Positions 62,077 through 64,000 of a stretch of 64,000 nt of DNA are shown here, one piece after another (within the stretch, counting starts at the first letter, position 1; every line of letters begins with the position of its first letter). Origin of the DNA: an uncultured Spartobacteria bacterium (GTDB lineage: Bacteria; Verrucomicrobiota; Verrucomicrobiia; Chthoniobacterales; Chthoniobacteraceae); contig CAIRYQ010000111.1 of assembly GCA_903882875.1 (NCBI GenBank), positions 1-64,000 of the forward strand, written 5' to 3'. A program made the translations under genes and the position numbers. The notes under the pieces were generated by a model that saw only the letters and a list, made by a program, of their open reading frames with translations, was not told the DNA's origin and made no database searches.

Positions 62077-63375
62077 ATGGCCGCAATTTATCTTCGCAAA
62101 CAAACTTGGTGGCTTAGGTTCTATGATCCTCGCACGCGCGAACTGGTCCGCGAAAGCCTCGGCACCTCCGATGAGGCCCGGGCGGAACTGCTCCGCCAGA
62201 GGGTGGAACTGGAGGCCGCACTGCTCGAACCCCGTTTCCAAGCCGCATCGCTGCCGGACAATCTCCGCAGGGCGCTGGGATGCGCAGCGGGCGACACTGG
62301 CTCCGCGGATCCTGCAGAAACGAAAGCCGGTCTGCCGGCGGCCTCATCGCCGCCTGTGACGGCCAGCCACGCGTCTCCAGCCGCCCCTGCGCCACGGATC
62401 GAATTGGACGACGCTCTCCGGGGCTACTTTGATTTCATCACCACCGACAACGCTCCGCGCCACGTCGAAAACAAACTCTCGATGCTCAGGCGGTTTCTGG
62501 GAGGTCTGCGCGCCGAGCAGTTCGCCCAGAATGAGGATCGCGCTGCACGACAGCGCCGCCTGAAAAATCCAGCAGCCGCATTTTTCACCGGCATGTACCT
62601 TGATGAACTCACCCCTACGCTCCTGCAGGAGTTCTTTGCTGCGCTTGAGGTCTCGCGGAAGACCAAGCGTCATTACCGGGAGTTTTTCCATCACTTCATG
62701 GAACACTGCATCAAGTTCGGCCTCCACCGCCCCGAGAACTTTCATTGTCCCAACCCGGTCGCCGCGCTCCCGACCTATTTGAGCCGCAACCAGAGAATCG
62801 TGTTTTTGGATCAGGAGCAGATTGATGAGGAACTCCGGTTGCTGGAGCCGCATCCCGCCATCCGCATCGCGGTGGCAATCATGATTCACGCGGGGTTGCG
62901 CCGCGCCGAAGCGCTCTGGCTGACGCGGGACGCGCTCTCACCGGACCTGTCGGTCCTGTCCGTTGTCAACCGGGTCGATCACGATTCGGATCTGGAAAGC
63001 TCGCTCAAGACCGGTGAACGCGTGGTAAGCATCCTTCCCGCCCTCAAGGTCATCCTTCAGCCCTATCTCGCCAGCCTTCACGGACGCTGGCTCATCCCTT
63101 CATCGACCGGCAAGCGGTGGCACGGCGATGCCTTCGGCAAACGGCTGCGCGCCATCAACGACAAGGCCGGGAAGACATGGACCTGCCTGCATTACCGCCA
63201 CACGTATGCCACCCGGCGTGCCGCTGAAGGCTGGCCTCTCTTCCGCATCGCCAAGGAAATGGGCAATAGTACCGCCGTGGTCGAGCAGTACTACGCCGCG
63301 TATCTGCGGCCATCGGCCGTCGTTCCGCCGCAGGAGTCGGCGTCGTTCCCTGATGCCCCATCCCGGGCTGCGTGA
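62077..63375 (+). CDS. Tyrosine recombinase (phage/island integrase)
   Basis: 432 residues from ATG 62077. A longer frame starts at ATG 61969, but that segment has poor third-position GC, carries the direct repeat and begins six nt after the terminator's T-run. N-terminal arm-like region (IYLRKQTWWLRFYD), a SAM-like core-binding domain (about 150-250), and the catalytic domain: Arg in HAGLRRAEALWL, Lys in SSLKTGERV, HYRHTYATRRA for the His/Arg pair, a GNS in place of GHS for the second His/Trp, and the nucleophile Tyr in VEQYYAAYL. The set is consistent with an active enzyme. Location beside tRNA-fMet suggests integration at the tRNA. Probably a genomic island or prophage edge. Confidence 0.9.
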   Translation: MAAIYLRKQTWWLRFYDPRTRELVRESLGTSDEARAELLRQRVELEAALLEPRFQAASLPDNLRRALGCAAGDTGSADPAETKAGLPAASSPPVTASHASPAAPAPRIELDDALRGYFDFITTDNAPRHVENKLSMLRRFLGGLRAEQFAQNEDRAARQRRLKNPAAAFFTGMYLDELTPTLLQEFFAALEVSRKTKRHYREFFHHFMEHCIKFGLHRPENFHCPNPVAALPTYLSRNQRIVFLDQEQIDEELRLLEPHPAIRIAVAIMIHAGLRRAEALWLTRDALSPDLSVLSVVNRVDHDSDLESSLKTGERVVSILPALKVILQPYLASLHGRWLIPSSTGKRWHGDAFGKRLRAINDKAGKTWTCLHYRHTYATRRAAEGWPLFRIAKEMGNSTAVVEQYYAAYLRPSAVVPPQESASFPDAPSRAA

Positions 63376-63385
63376 TAGATCCTCA

Positions 63386-63964
63386 TTACTTCGAGAATAT
63401 CCGTTGCAATTCTTTTAACAATTGTTTCGAAGGCCCTCCGTCGTCAGGTTTCTCGTCGCGGCAGAGCTTCAGCGCTTGCAGAATCCGTTGAGTCGATTGG
63501 CTTCCCGGTTGCGCGTCGTTGAGTTCGTCCATTGCTGCGGACCACGCCGCGCGGCGAAGCGTATGAGAAAATTCGAAGATTTTCCGGCAGCCGGTTTCCG
63601 AAGCCACGTCCCGGGATCTAAGCAATTTGCAGATCATTTCAGGCTCCTCACCGGGAACCGCTTCAACATAGCCGTAGGCTAGGTTGGAAAGATCCTCTTC
63701 GGACTCAGCCGAATCATGTGCGCGCGCTTCGCCCATCCGATTCATAATTCGCTTCTCCGGTTTGGTCGAAGCCAGGTTCTCAGGATCGTCGGTGACGATT
63801 GTCCGAAGCTTCTCTGCGTTCAGTTCAGGCAGGGCCCTGCGCAACTTCTCACCCAGAAGTGAGCGCCACCGGGAGAGAATTGACTTTTCACTCTCCACCG
63901 CAAGCGGGGTGGGCGGCAGGCCGCGGAGGACGCCCCGCTGCATGTTCTCGACGACCCTGCGCAT
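63386..63964 (-). CDS. Hypothetical protein, possibly continuing beyond the window edge
   Basis: From ATG 63964 about 192 residues; the frame is open to the window end, so a longer protein starting outside is possible. Basic N-terminus (RRVVENMQRGVLRGL), acidic middle (DSAESEEDLSNLAYGYVEAVPGEEPEM), Arg-rich helices near 115-150 and an acidic/basic C-terminus. No membrane helix and no known motif. The base composition is less GC-rich than in the rest of the window, matching the possible island. It is convergent with the integrase and 10 nt from its stop. Confidence 0.5.
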   Translation of the reverse strand: MRRVVENMQRGVLRGLPPTPLAVESEKSILSRWRSLLGEKLRRALPELNAEKLRTIVTDDPENLASTKPEKRIMNRMGEARAHDSAESEEDLSNLAYGYVEAVPGEEPEMICKLLRSRDVASETGCRKIFEFSHTLRRAAWSAAMDELNDAQPGSQSTQRILQALKLCRDEKPDDGGPSKQLLKELQRIFSK

Positions 63965-64000
63965 CACGAACCTACATCCAAAGCTAAACCGAATCAGGAG

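Overview
The window looks like a chromosomal segment of a Verrucomicrobiota-type bacterium (PVC superphylum). It is GC-rich. It carries gene families typical of that group: DUF1501, DUF1552, a DUF1592-type protein with Planctomycete cytochrome-c motifs, a Ser/Thr kinase fused to DUF1080-like and SUMF1-like domains, secreted sulfatase-like and glycosidase-like proteins, and an eight-gene MoxR/Bat cluster. Many starts lack a clear Shine-Dalgarno sequence, and several genes appear to start at GTG or TTG. Species cannot be named from sequence alone.

Layout. (1) 1-7.1 kb: the 3' part of a kinase/SUMF1-like gene, a small secreted protein, a large secreted beta-galactosidase-like glycosidase and a glycosidase-tail fragment. 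(2) 7.4-16.7 kb: small membrane protein, ABC exporter permease and ATPase, DUF1501, two tandem paralogous membrane proteins, a probable free-methionine-sulfoxide reductase (GAF), an HNH nuclease, a sugar-phosphate isomerase-like protein, a zinc-ribbon membrane protein and a propeller-like secreted protein. (3) 16.8-26.3 kb: an M28 peptidase, then the minus-strand operon YHYH-PEBP fusion / sulfatase-like / purple-acid-phosphatase-like, divergent from an OmpR-type response regulator and its histidine kinase. (4) 26.3-34.3 kb: clan GH-A glycosidase, a 148-bp inverted-repeat element, a WD/BNR-like secreted protein, DUF1552 and a large DUF1592 protein. (5) 34.5-44.6 kb: transketolase, alpha/beta hydrolase, an oligopeptide ABC transporter (binding protein plus two permeases, no ATPase), a UVR-motif protein and a CAP protein. 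(6) 44.8-56.6 kb: fatty-acid-hydroxylase-like protein, ribulose-phosphate epimerase, lipoprotein, an MBL-pseudoreceiver-GAF protein, then moxR-DUF58-DUF4381-batA-batB-batC-batD-batE, mostly with 4-nt overlaps. (7) 56.6-61.7 kb: squalene-cyclase-repeat protein, outer-membrane barrel candidate, and a divergent NtrB/NtrC-like pair. (8) 61.8-64 kb: initiator tRNA, terminator, tyrosine recombinase and an unknown gene, probably the edge of an integrated island.

The most notable items are two matching 17-bp sites (CTTCAy-N5-sTTAAG), one facing each arm of the divergent response-regulator/YHYH promoter region, each 22-23 nt from a start codon; a perfect 8-bp inverted repeat in front of the NtrB-like kinase gene; a pseudoreceiver with Glu at the phosphorylation position inside the MBL-GAF protein; and an integrase next to the initiator tRNA with a 12-bp direct repeat. 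Four genes appear split by single-base frameshifts, three of them in homopolymer runs, so I suspect residual assembly errors and describe those genes across the break.
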